DNA from: JBFMFH01 sp040752275
Lineage (GTDB): Bacteria; Acidobacteriota; Vicinamibacteria; Vicinamibacterales; JAKQTR01
Length of the DNA: 64,000 bases
Assembly (NCBI GenBank): GCA_040752275.1
Contig: JBFMFH010000051.1
Location: 42,372 to 106,371, forward strand
Reading direction: 5' to 3'
Positions within the stretch are counted from its first letter, which is position 1, and every line of letters starts with the position of its first letter. The notes beneath the pieces were generated by a model. That model was not told the origin of the DNA. It did not search any database and saw nothing but the letters and a program-made list of their open reading frames with translations. Below, piece by piece: positions 1 through 8,070 of the stretch. The position numbers were made by a program, and so were the translations under genes.

Positions 1-2
1 AT

Positions 3-299
3 ATCTCGCCCGCCGAGTTCGACCACGGCGGCGGCCTCGAACCGCTGCGGATGCGCCGGGTGGCCTACGCCGCCGTGAGCCGGTATCGTACCGGCACCCT
101 CGCGTTCCCCTCGCTCGACGCGGCGCTCCAGGGAGGGGCGCGCCTGCTCGCGACATTCTCGCCCTACCGCCCCGAGATCGGTCCCGATCGCCGCGCCCGG
201 ATCGCGCCGTTCTTCCACAACACCGCCGACCGGATCGATCCCGCGCTCGAAAGACCCGGGCCGGTCATCGAGGTCTGGCGCATCGATCCACTCCGCTGA
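3..299 (+). CDS. C-terminal end of an unidentified protein (5' end outside window)
   Basis: The reading frame is open from the first bases of the window and stops at 297-299, so only the last 98 residues are present. The tail contains LATFSPYRPE followed by ERPGPVIEVWRI. That pattern resembles the soluble end of large membrane glycosyltransferase-like (GT-C) proteins as I remember them, but no catalytic motif is inside the window. The gene is followed by 85 bases before the next start. I do not assign a function. An internal ATG at 51 would give 82 residues, but the frame clearly continues upstream of it. Confidence 0.55.
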   Translation: MSPAEFDHGGGLEPLRMRRVAYAAVSRYRTGTLAFPSLDAALQGGARLLATFSPYRPEIGPDRRARIAPFFHNTADRIDPALERPGPVIEVWRIDPLR

Positions 300-384
300 T
301 TCAATGGGCATCGCTGCTGAAGGTCGAGCTCAGGCGCGATCGCCTGTGGCCCACTGAGAGACGTCCTCTGAAGGAGCGGCTCAT

Positions 385-2589
385 ATGAAGTCTGTCCGTA
401 CCGCCATTCTGCTGACGTTCGCCCTGCTCTCGGCCGGCCTGCAGGCCAACGAGGGCATGTGGATGCCACAGCAGATCCCGGCCCTGGCCGAGACGCTGCG
501 CGCGCTCGGATTTGCCGGCGACCCGAAGTCGTTCGCCGACCTGACCGGGCAGCCGATGGGCGCCATCGTGTCCCTGGGAGGGTGCACGGCGTCCTTTGTC
601 TCTCCTGACGGCCTCATCGTCACCAACCACCACTGTGTGACCGGGGGCTTGCAGTACAACTCGACACCAGAGCGCAATCTGTTGAAAGACGGGTACCTTG
701 CAGGAACACGCGAGGCGGAACTGTCGAACGGCCCGGGGTCGCGCGTGTACGTGACCACGTCAGTCGTCGAGGTCACTTCCGCCATCACCGGCGGGATCCC
801 GACAACCGCGACCGACCGCGAGCGGTACGACACCATCGACCGGCGCGTCAAGGAACGGGTCGCTGCATGCGAGAGGGGCGGGGCGCGCTGCACCGTCGCG
901 TCGTTCTTCGAAGGCCTCAAGTACTTCGAAATCACGCAACTGGAGATCAAGGATGTCCGACTCGTGTACGCGCCGGCGGAGGGGATCGGCGTGTTCGGCG
1001 GCGAAACGGACAACTGGCGCTGGCCCCGGCACACGGGCGACTGGAGCTTCCTGCGCGCCTATGTCGGCAAGGACGGCAGACCGGCGCCACACGCACCGGA
1101 CAATGTCCCCTACAAGCCCAAGCACTGGCTGCCGATTGCGCGCGGCGGGGCCAAGCCGAACGACCTCGTCTTCGTTGTCGGCTACCCGGGGCGGACCCGG
1201 CGGCACCAGACCTACGCCGAGGTCAGGGAAACGGTCGAATGGGCGCTCCCTCGGTCCATCCGCCTCGCCGAAGAGCATCTGGCGGCGATTGACCGCCTGA
1301 CCAGGGAGAGGCCCGACCTGACGCTGAAGGTGGCAGGGCGCGTGCAGGGCCTGAACAACGGTCTCACGAACTCGCGCGGCGTGCTCGAAGGGATGCACAA
1401 AGGCGGTGCGCTCGCCAGGAAACAGGCGCGGGAAGAGGACCTCCTGGCGTGGATCGCTGCCAGCCCGGCCCGTCAGATGAAGTACGGTGAAGCCATCGCG
1501 GCGATGCGTGCCCTCCAGTCCCAGGGTGAATCCACGCGCGAGCGGGACGCCACGTTCGGCCTCCTCTCGTCGGCCTCTTCGTACCTCGGCGCAGCTCAGA
1601 CGCTTTACCGCCTGTCGGTCCAGCGGGCGAAGCCGGACGTTCAGCGCGATGCGGGCTACCAGGAGCGCGACTGGACGCGGATCCGCGAGGGCCAGGAACG
1701 ACTCCAGCGGACGATCGACCCCACGGTGGATCGCGTCCTCTTCGGCTGGGCGCTGGCCAAGGCGGCTGTGCTGCCCTCCGGCCAGCGCATCGAGGCGCTG
1801 GACCGGGCCGCCGGCTTGGCTGCGGGGATGGACAGGATCGCAATCGAGGCTGCCATCGCCAAGTACCTGGACACGCTCTATGGCGGCACGAAGCTCGCCG
1901 GCCGCGACACACGCATGGGTCTGATCGAGAAGAGCACGGCCGACCTCGTGGCAACTGGCGACCCGTTCATCACGCTGGCGGCCGCCCTCGAGCCCGTGGC
2001 AGAAGCGAATAGAGAGGCTGCCAGGAATCGCGCCGGCGCGTACGCCCGTGTCCGTCCGGTCTACATGGAAGCGCTCATCGAGCATGCAGGCGGCCTCCTG
2101 GCGCCGGATGCCAACAGCACACTGCGCGTGACCTACGGCCAGGTCAAAGGGGTGTCCCCGCGGGACGGCCTGTTCTACACTCCGCAGACCACGCTCGCCG
2201 GCATCGTCGAAAAGCACACCGGTGCAGGCGAGTTCGACGCGCCGCGCAGGCAGCTCGACGGCATCGCGGCGCTGCGTGCCGGGAGGAGGACACCCTTCTT
2301 CGATCCTGGTGTCAGCGATGTGCCCGTGAACTTCCTCTCGACGGTCGACACGACGGGCGGCAACTCCGGTTCACCCACCTTGAACGCGAAGGGCGAGCTG
2401 GTGGGGCTGCTCTTCGACGGCACCTACGAGTCGGTGTCATCGGACTACCTCTTCGACGAGGTGAAGACGCGCTCGATCCACGTCGACAGCCGGTACATGC
2501 TGTGGAACATGGCGGAAGTCGACGGCGCCGAGCGGCTGCTGAAGGAGATGGGTGTGTCGTACACGTTGGCACCGGCGACGGTGAAGTAG
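385..2589 (+). CDS. S46 family dipeptidyl peptidase (DPP7-like)
   Basis: This exported serine exopeptidase should remove dipeptides from the N-terminus of oligopeptides in the periplasm. The 734-residue length is usual for family S46. A signal peptide occupies about residues 1-21. The catalytic triad is visible: His83 in TNHHC, Asp219 in RHTGDW and Ser661 in GGNSGSP. Eighteen residues after the serine, in LLFDGTYE, there is Gly679. In the characterised enzymes this position is Gly in DPP7 (hydrophobic P1 preference) and Arg in DPP11 (acidic P1), so a DPP7-type specificity is inferred. The ATG is preceded by a good AAGGAG at about 370. The gene is monocistronic by spacing, and a separate promoter is visible for the next gene. 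Confidence 0.93.
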   Translation: MKSVRTAILLTFALLSAGLQANEGMWMPQQIPALAETLRALGFAGDPKSFADLTGQPMGAIVSLGGCTASFVSPDGLIVTNHHCVTGGLQYNSTPERNLLKDGYLAGTREAELSNGPGSRVYVTTSVVEVTSAITGGIPTTATDRERYDTIDRRVKERVAACERGGARCTVASFFEGLKYFEITQLEIKDVRLVYAPAEGIGVFGGETDNWRWPRHTGDWSFLRAYVGKDGRPAPHAPDNVPYKPKHWLPIARGGAKPNDLVFVVGYPGRTRRHQTYAEVRETVEWALPRSIRLAEEHLAAIDRLTRERPDLTLKVAGRVQGLNNGLTNSRGVLEGMHKGGALARKQAREEDLLAWIAASPARQMKYGEAIAAMRALQSQGESTRERDATFGLLSSASSYLGAAQTLYRLSVQRAKPDVQRDAGYQERDWTRIREGQERLQRTIDPTVDRVLFGWALAKAAVLPSGQRIEALDRAAGLAAGMDRIAIEAAIAKYLDTLYGGTKLAGRDTRMGLIEKSTADLVATGDPFITLAAALEPVAEANREAARNRAGAYARVRPVYMEALIEHAGGLLAPDANSTLRVTYGQVKGVSPRDGLFYTPQTTLAGIVEKHTGAGEFDAPRRQLDGIAALRAGRRTPFFDPGVSDVPVNFLSTVDTTGGNSGSPTLNAKGELVGLLFDGTYESVSSDYLFDEVKTRSIHVDSRYMLWNMAEVDGAERLLKEMGVSYTLAPATVK

Positions 2590-2645
2590 CGGCCTGCCTT
2601 GCTCGTGAGGCCATGGGGCGGGAGGGGACCGCACGATACGGGGGA

Positions 2646-2674
2646 TTGACCGTGAGTCCTCCCCACCCTAGAAT
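2646..2674 (+). promoter_or_regulatory. Sigma-70-like promoter for the lipoprotein/ompA pair
   Basis: TTGACC at 2646-2651 and TAGAAT at 2669-2674 are separated by exactly 17 bases. They lie just upstream of an AGGAGG-type ribosome binding site and the ATG at 2692. The match is by eye; no transcription start is known. Confidence 0.55.
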
Positions 2675-2691
2675 CCGCGCAGGAGGAGCTA

Positions 2692-3303
2692 ATGGCCTCG
2701 ACGAGTGCCCGTCTTCTGCCGGCCCTCACCACGCTGCTTCTTTGTGCGGGTCTGACGATTGGCTGTGGGAGCGGAGAGCCGCCAGCCTCGACGGCCGAGT
2801 CATCGCGGCCCGCGGCTCCGGCGACCGACGCCGCGAGTCCGGCCACCGTTCCGCCCGCGATCCCGCCATCGGAGACGGGAGCGGCGGCTGCGGCCGATCC
2901 CGCCGGCCAGACCCGCTCGCACGAAATCGCCGGAGTCGAAGTCACGCTGGTCGAGGCGGCGCGCACCAGTGGCGACACCGTCACCGTGCGCTGGCGCTGG
3001 CGCAATACGACGGCAGAGACCGTGCAACTGGCGAAGGGCAGTTCTGGCTGGTACGACCCCTATCTTGTGACGGGCGATGCCTACCTGATCGATCCGGTCA
3101 ACAAGAAGAAGTACCTCGTGCTGACCGACTCGGAGCGCGTGCCGATCGCCAGCCGTCACCGCGGGAACTTCGGCATCGATCTCGCAGCCGGCGCCACCAT
3201 GAACTCCTGGGCGAAGTTCCCCGCCCCGCCCGCGGATGTGGACGCCATTACCGTGTTCCTTCCCGGCGTCGAACCGTTCGAGGCCGTACCGCTGAAGCGA
3301 TGA
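2692..3303 (+). CDS. Putative lipoprotein of unknown function
   Basis: This 203-residue protein starts with a hydrophobic export signal ending in TIGC (Cys25), a plausible though not ideal lipobox. A Pro/Ala/Thr-rich low-complexity linker runs to about residue 75. After it comes a single small beta-rich domain with VEVTLVEA and VTVRWRWRN, reminiscent of DUF4352-like domains. No catalytic residues stand out. A strong GGAGGAGC precedes the ATG. Its stop codon overlaps the ATG of the OmpA-family gene (ATGA), so the two are probably translated together and may act together in the periplasm or at the outer membrane. The family assignment is tentative. Confidence 0.75.
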   Translation: MASTSARLLPALTTLLLCAGLTIGCGSGEPPASTAESSRPAAPATDAASPATVPPAIPPSETGAAAAADPAGQTRSHEIAGVEVTLVEAARTSGDTVTVRWRWRNTTAETVQLAKGSSGWYDPYLVTGDAYLIDPVNKKKYLVLTDSERVPIASRHRGNFGIDLAAGATMNSWAKFPAPPADVDAITVFLPGVEPFEAVPLKR

Positions 3304-3908
3304 GAAGAACCCTGCCGCGGTCGGCCGGAATGCCCGGACGCTGGTTCTACACGGCCGTGCTGAGTCTGGTCTTTGGCACGCACGTGTGTGCCGGGGCGCT
3401 GGCGCAGGAACCGACCGACCCGCCAGCAGACGTGCCGGCGGGAGCGATTCGAACGGTCCTGGATCTCAACTCGTCGGTCCTGGATCTCAACTACGTCGTC
3501 GAGAACATCGCGGCCAGGTTGACCGACACGGAGATCGAAACCCGTCTCGAGCTCGCCGCCGACATCCTGTTCGACTTCGATGCGGCCACCATCAAGCCCG
3601 TGGCCGAGGAGACGCTCAGGGCGGCGGCGGACTTCATCCGTGACAGCAAGTCCGCGCGCGTGATTGTTGAGGGACACACGGACTCGAAGGGCGCCGAAGA
3701 CTACAACCAGGCGCTGTCGGTTCGCCGGGCCGAAGCCGTGCGCGACTGGCTGACGAAGGCCGGCGGCATCTCCGGGGTGGACATCCAGGTCGCTGGTTTT
3801 GGGGAGGTGCGGCCCGTCGTACCCAACACGAAGGACGACGGCACGGACGACCCTTCCGGGCGGCAACGCAACCGGCGGGTTGAAATCGTCGTGTCGAAGA
3901 CGCGCTGA
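3300..3908 (+). CDS. OmpA family protein (peptidoglycan-binding)
   Basis: This 202-residue protein carries an N-terminal export signal ending near GALAQ. After a short linker comes an OmpA C-terminal domain with ILFDFDAATIKP, the core EGHTDSKG, the helix NQALSVRRAEAVRDWL and the terminal NRRVEIVV. The EGHTD Asp and the NRRVE Arg are the residues that normally bind diaminopimelate in peptidoglycan. There is no beta-barrel, so this is a Pal- or YiaD-like periplasmic anchor and not a porin. The start is chosen at the ATG overlapping the previous stop by four bases. Upstream in-frame codons run through the preceding gene and are not credible. Confidence 0.9.
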   Translation: MRRTLPRSAGMPGRWFYTAVLSLVFGTHVCAGALAQEPTDPPADVPAGAIRTVLDLNSSVLDLNYVVENIAARLTDTEIETRLELAADILFDFDAATIKPVAEETLRAAADFIRDSKSARVIVEGHTDSKGAEDYNQALSVRRAEAVRDWLTKAGGISGVDIQVAGFGEVRPVVPNTKDDGTDDPSGRQRNRRVEIVVSKTR

Positions 3909-3985
3909 GGAGGCGTCGAAGCCGCGGTGGGGGCGAATCTCACTGACGAGGTCCGCCCCGGTTCTGTCTTCGGACGATGACACTC

Positions 3986-6637
3986 ATGAAGCGCATCGCA
4001 CTGACCGTCGCGCTGGGCTCCCTCCTCGCGCTCGCGGGACTGACCCCCTCGGGCCCGGCGCTCTTCGCCCAGCCGAACCGGCTGGTCTCGCCGGACAACG
4101 GGCATGTCGCCCTCGGCCTGGCCGTGAGGCGGCTGAACACCATCGGCCGGTTCCTGCAGGCCACGGCACACCCCGACGACGAGGGCAACGGTCTGCTCGC
4201 CATGCTGAGCCGCGGGCAGGGTATGCAGGTGGCGCTGTTCACGATGACGCGCGGCAACGGGGGGCAGAACGAGATCGGCCCGGAGCTCTTCGAAGACCTG
4301 GCGGTGGTCCGCACCGCCGAATTGCTCGCGGCCCACAGGCTGGACGGAGCGGACCAGTACTTCGCCCGTGCCGTCGACTTCGGCTACTCGTTCAGTACCG
4401 AGGAGACGTTCCGCAAGTGGGGCAAGGATGAAATCCTGGCAGACACCGTCCGGATCATCCGGATGCTGAGGCCGGATGTCATCACGGCGATGCCGCCGGA
4501 CGGCACGGGTGGCGGGCAGCACCATCAGGCTTCCGCTCTCATCACCCGCGAGGCATTCCGTGCGGCCGCCGATCCGGCCCGCTTTCCCGAGCAGATCGAC
4601 AAAGGCCTGCGCCCTTGGCAGGCGAAGAAGCTCTACTTCCTGGCCGGGTTCGGCCGCATGCGCATGGCCCCGGCAGGCGTGAGGACCGTGCCCGTCGACC
4701 TCAACGTCTTCGATCACCTGCTCGGCCGGACCTACGCCGAGATCGGCGCCGAGGCCCGGGCCATGCACAAGTGCCAGGGCATCGGCCAGGTGCTGCCGCT
4801 GCCTGGGCCGTCTGGCTCGAGCTATCGATTGGCGGACACGGTCCTGGCGGGCCAAGCGGGTAAGGAGGAGACCGGGCTGTTCGACGGCATCGACACCTCG
4901 CTCGCGGGCCTGGCTGCGTATGCCGGACCCACGCCGCCGGCGGGGCTGACCGCCGGCCTCGCCGCGATTGCTGCAGAGGCAGAACGGGCACAGGCGCTGT
5001 TCGACGAACGCGGCGACGGTGCCACCGTTCCCGCCATCATGGCCGGAATCGCCGCCGTGCAGGCCCTGCGGTTGCAGTTGAGATCGTTCAATCTGTCCGC
5101 CGCACTGGCCTTCGAGATCGAACACCGCCTGCTCTCGAAGCTGCGGGATTTCGAGCACGCCGCACTCCTCGCGCACGGCATCGTCATCAACGCCCTGGCG
5201 AACGACGGACTGGTGTACGGAGGGCAGCCGGTGAGGGTCAGCGTCTCGGCGGCGAACTTCGGGTCGGCCGGGATCGAGGTCGCGATGGTCGGCCTTCAAG
5301 GCTTCGACGGCGAGGCGGCGGTCTGCAGGACGGGCGCCGTGGCCCCGGGCAGTGTCTTCACATGCGCGTTGGATGTGAAGATCCCCGCCAACGCAGAGGC
5401 GACCGAGCCGTACTGGAAGCCCGAGCCGGGCGCCGCGCGCTCGGCGTTCAGGGCTGGCGTGCCCTTCGGAGTGCCGTTCGAGCCAACGCCCTTCCGGGTG
5501 CGCGTGATCTTCCGTCTGGCTGGCACGGAGATCGGGACCGATGTGCCGGTGATCTTCCGTTCGGGCGCCGATCTGTTCACCGGCGAGAAGCGGGTGGAAC
5601 TGCTCGTGGTGCCGGCATTCTCCGTGCGGATGAACCCAGGGGTCGTCATTGTTCCGGCTGGCGCCCGCGGTCTGGGGAGGACGGTGTTCGTCACCGTCGT
5701 GAACGGAACGAAGGGCCGTGCCTCGGGAACCGTGAAGGTCAGAGCGCCGGCCGGCTGGACAGTCACGCCGCCATCGATGCCCGTGTCGTTGGCCAATGAG
5801 GACGAGGCGTTCACCGTCCGCTTCGACGTGACCGTGCCTCCAACGGTGAGGACCGGCGACTACCGGATCGCCGCCGAGGTGACGTCCTCCGCGTTCCCGG
5901 GCGTGGCCTTCAGCCGGGGGTATCAGGCCGTCGAGTACCCCCACTTCACGCGGCGCCACGTCATGCACGACGCAGCCGCCAGCGTGAAAGTGCTCGATGT
6001 GAAGACCACCCCTGCCGTCAGCGTGGGCTACATCATGGGTGTCGGTGACGTCGTCCCGCAGGCACTGGAACAGATTGGCGCGACGGTGACGTTCATCGGT
6101 GCCGACGAACTGGCCTGGGGTGATCTGTCGAAGTACGACGTCATCATGACCGGGATCCGCGCCTACGAGCGGCGAGCGGACCTGCGGGCCTACAACCGGC
6201 GCCTTCTCGAGTATGTTGAGGGCGGCGGGACGGCGATCGTCCAGTACAACAAGATGGAGTTCAACCAGGCCCAGTATGGGCCGTTCCCGGTGCGCGTGAG
6301 CGGCAGCCGGGCCACGGCCGAGGACGCCCCCGTTCAGGTGCTGGTGCCCGACCATCCCCTCTTCAACTCGCCCAACAAGGTGGACCCAGGGACCTGGGAT
6401 GGCTGGGTTCAGGAGCGCGGGCTCTACTTCCTCGGCGAGCGCGACCCGAAGTACGTGGACCTGATTCAGGTCGACGAGCCTTTCGAATACAACAAGGGGA
6501 TCAAGACCGGCGCGCTCGTCGAGGCGCGCTACGGCAAAGGCCGCTGGCTGTATCTCGGCCTCGGGCTCTGGCGGCAGGTGCAGGCGGGAACTCCAGGCGC
6601 CTACGAACTGCTTGCGAACCTGGTAAGTCTGCGATAA
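3986..6637 (+). CDS. Secreted PIG-L family deacetylase with C-terminal extension
   Basis: The protein is 883 residues from this ATG; another in-frame ATG lies nine bases upstream at 3977. A signal peptide ends near LFAQ. The N-terminal third is a PIG-L/LmbE deacetylase domain with the metal motif AHPDDE (about residues 61-66) and the second metal site GQHHQAS. This suggests zinc-dependent N-deacetylation of an amino-sugar or similar substrate. The middle carries beta-sandwich segments (NPGVVIVPAG, VTVPPTVRTGDYRIAAEV) typical of NEW3-like domains. The last 200 residues look like a glutamine-amidotransferase-like fold of the kind seen in ThuA-type proteins. Substrate is unknown. The next gene follows after 20 bases with its own ribosome binding site, so co-transcription is likely. 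Confidence 0.87.
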   Translation: MKRIALTVALGSLLALAGLTPSGPALFAQPNRLVSPDNGHVALGLAVRRLNTIGRFLQATAHPDDEGNGLLAMLSRGQGMQVALFTMTRGNGGQNEIGPELFEDLAVVRTAELLAAHRLDGADQYFARAVDFGYSFSTEETFRKWGKDEILADTVRIIRMLRPDVITAMPPDGTGGGQHHQASALITREAFRAAADPARFPEQIDKGLRPWQAKKLYFLAGFGRMRMAPAGVRTVPVDLNVFDHLLGRTYAEIGAEARAMHKCQGIGQVLPLPGPSGSSYRLADTVLAGQAGKEETGLFDGIDTSLAGLAAYAGPTPPAGLTAGLAAIAAEAERAQALFDERGDGATVPAIMAGIAAVQALRLQLRSFNLSAALAFEIEHRLLSKLRDFEHAALLAHGIVINALANDGLVYGGQPVRVSVSAANFGSAGIEVAMVGLQGFDGEAAVCRTGAVAPGSVFTCALDVKIPANAEATEPYWKPEPGAARSAFRAGVPFGVPFEPTPFRVRVIFRLAGTEIGTDVPVIFRSGADLFTGEKRVELLVVPAFSVRMNPGVVIVPAGARGLGRTVFVTVVNGTKGRASGTVKVRAPAGWTVTPPSMPVSLANEDEAFTVRFDVTVPPTVRTGDYRIAAEVTSSAFPGVAFSRGYQAVEYPHFTRRHVMHDAAASVKVLDVKTTPAVSVGYIMGVGDVVPQALEQIGATVTFIGADELAWGDLSKYDVIMTGIRAYERRADLRAYNRRLLEYVEGGGTAIVQYNKMEFNQAQYGPFPVRVSGSRATAEDAPVQVLVPDHPLFNSPNKVDPGTWDGWVQERGLYFLGERDPKYVDLIQVDEPFEYNKGIKTGALVEARYGKGRWLYLGLGLWRQVQAGTPGAYELLANLVSLR

Positions 6638-6657
6638 CACAGAGGACAGGAGACGAC

Positions 6658-8070
6658 ATGTTCAAGCCTGAAGTGTTCCGGGAGCGGCGAGCGCGCCTGG
6701 CCAAGGACGTGGGATCGGGCATCATCCTCCTTCTCGGCAACGACGAAGTGGGGATGAACTACGGGGCCAACACGTACCATTTCCGCCAGGACAGTACGTT
6801 CCTGTACTTCTTTGCCGTCGACCAGCCTGGGCTCGCGGCCGCGATCGATGTCGATGCGGGCACCGACACGCTGTTCGGCGACGACCTGACGGTCGCCGAC
6901 ATCGTCTGGACCGGCCCGCAGCCGACCGTCGCCGACCATTGCAAGCCGGCCGGCATCGTGTCGAGCGCGCCCTTGGCTCAGCTGGAAGGTCGGGTGACCG
7001 AAGCCATCAAGCAGGGCCGCCGCGTGCACTTTCTGGCCCCGTATCGGACGGAGCACGCGCTGAAGCTCGCCCGCATTCTCGGCATCAAGCCCGGCATGGT
7101 GCCGGCGTACCGATCCGAGGCGCTCCACAAGGCCGTCGTGGCGCAGCGCAACATCAAGTCGGCCGAAGAAGTGGCCGACATCGAGTTCGCCATCGGCGTA
7201 TCGCGGGAGATGTACCTGACTGCGATGGCGGCCGCCAAGCCTGGCAGGTACGAGTACGAGGTCGTCTCCGAGATCGTTCGCGTGGCCTACGGCAAGGGCT
7301 GCGCCCTGTCGTTCCCGATCATCTGCTCGGTGCACGGCGAGACGCTGCACAACCATCATCACGGCAACCAGATGAAGGCCGGCGACGTCATGGTGCTGGA
7401 TTCGGGCGTCGAGACGGTGAACAAGTATGCAAGTGACATTACACGGACCATTCCCGTCGGCGGGAAGTTCAGCGCGCAGCAGCGGGCGGTGTACGAGATG
7501 GTCCTGCGGACCCAGTTGACGGCCATCGGCGCCATCAAGCCCGGTGTGCCGTACCGGGACGTGCACCTGCTCGCCGCGAAGAGCTTCGCGACGGACCTCA
7601 AGGCCGCAGGCCTGATGAAAGGCGATGTCGACGAAGCTGTCGCTGCCGGAGCGCACGCCCTGTTCTTCCCACACGGCCTCGGCCACATGATGGGGATGGA
7701 CGTGCACGACATGGAGAACGTCGGCGAGCAGTACGTCGGCTACGAGCCCGGCGTCGAGCGGAGCACGCAGTTCGGCCTCGGGTATCTGCGGCTGGCCCGT
7801 GCGCTGCAGCCGGGCTTCGTACTCACCGTGGAGCCGGGGCTCTACTTCATCCCGCAGCTCATCGACCAGTGGAAGGCCGAGAAGCACCTCGAACAGTTCA
7901 TCGACTATGCCGAGGTCGAGAAGTACCGCGATATGCGCGGCTACCGGGTCGAAGACAACGTGCTGGTGACAGAGTCCGGCAACAAGGTGCTGGGCCCGCC
8001 GATTCCGAAGACGGTCGCGGATGTCGAGGCCGCCTGCGCAGGACAGCAGTCTACTTCTTCTCTCCCTTGA
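6658..8070 (+). CDS. pepP: Xaa-Pro aminopeptidase (M24B)
   Basis: This 470-residue enzyme should remove the N-terminal residue from peptides with proline at position two. The N-terminal creatinase-like domain covers about residues 1-170. The pita-bread catalytic domain follows, with metal ligands in LDSGVETVNKYASDITRT (two Asp, about 247-260), HGLGHMMGMDVHD (His about 342), TVEPGLY (Glu about 391) and RVEDNVLV (Glu about 431). No signal peptide is seen, so it is likely cytoplasmic. GGAGA sits before the ATG. Its 3' end overlaps by 20 bases the 3' end of the convergent S9 peptidase gene. It probably completes degradation of the dipeptides and oligopeptides released by the exported peptidases. 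Confidence 0.93.
   Translation: MFKPEVFRERRARLAKDVGSGIILLLGNDEVGMNYGANTYHFRQDSTFLYFFAVDQPGLAAAIDVDAGTDTLFGDDLTVADIVWTGPQPTVADHCKPAGIVSSAPLAQLEGRVTEAIKQGRRVHFLAPYRTEHALKLARILGIKPGMVPAYRSEALHKAVVAQRNIKSAEEVADIEFAIGVSREMYLTAMAAAKPGRYEYEVVSEIVRVAYGKGCALSFPIICSVHGETLHNHHHGNQMKAGDVMVLDSGVETVNKYASDITRTIPVGGKFSAQQRAVYEMVLRTQLTAIGAIKPGVPYRDVHLLAAKSFATDLKAAGLMKGDVDEAVAAGAHALFFPHGLGHMMGMDVHDMENVGEQYVGYEPGVERSTQFGLGYLRLARALQPGFVLTVEPGLYFIPQLIDQWKAEKHLEQFIDYAEVEKYRDMRGYRVEDNVLVTESGNKVLGPPIPKTVADVEAACAGQQSTSSLP

Noticed and set aside
3701..6640. 979-codon open frame on the minus strand
   Set aside because: It is antisense to the PIG-L deacetylase gene; its translation has no domain motifs and is the His/Arg/Gly-rich type produced by high-GC codon bias.
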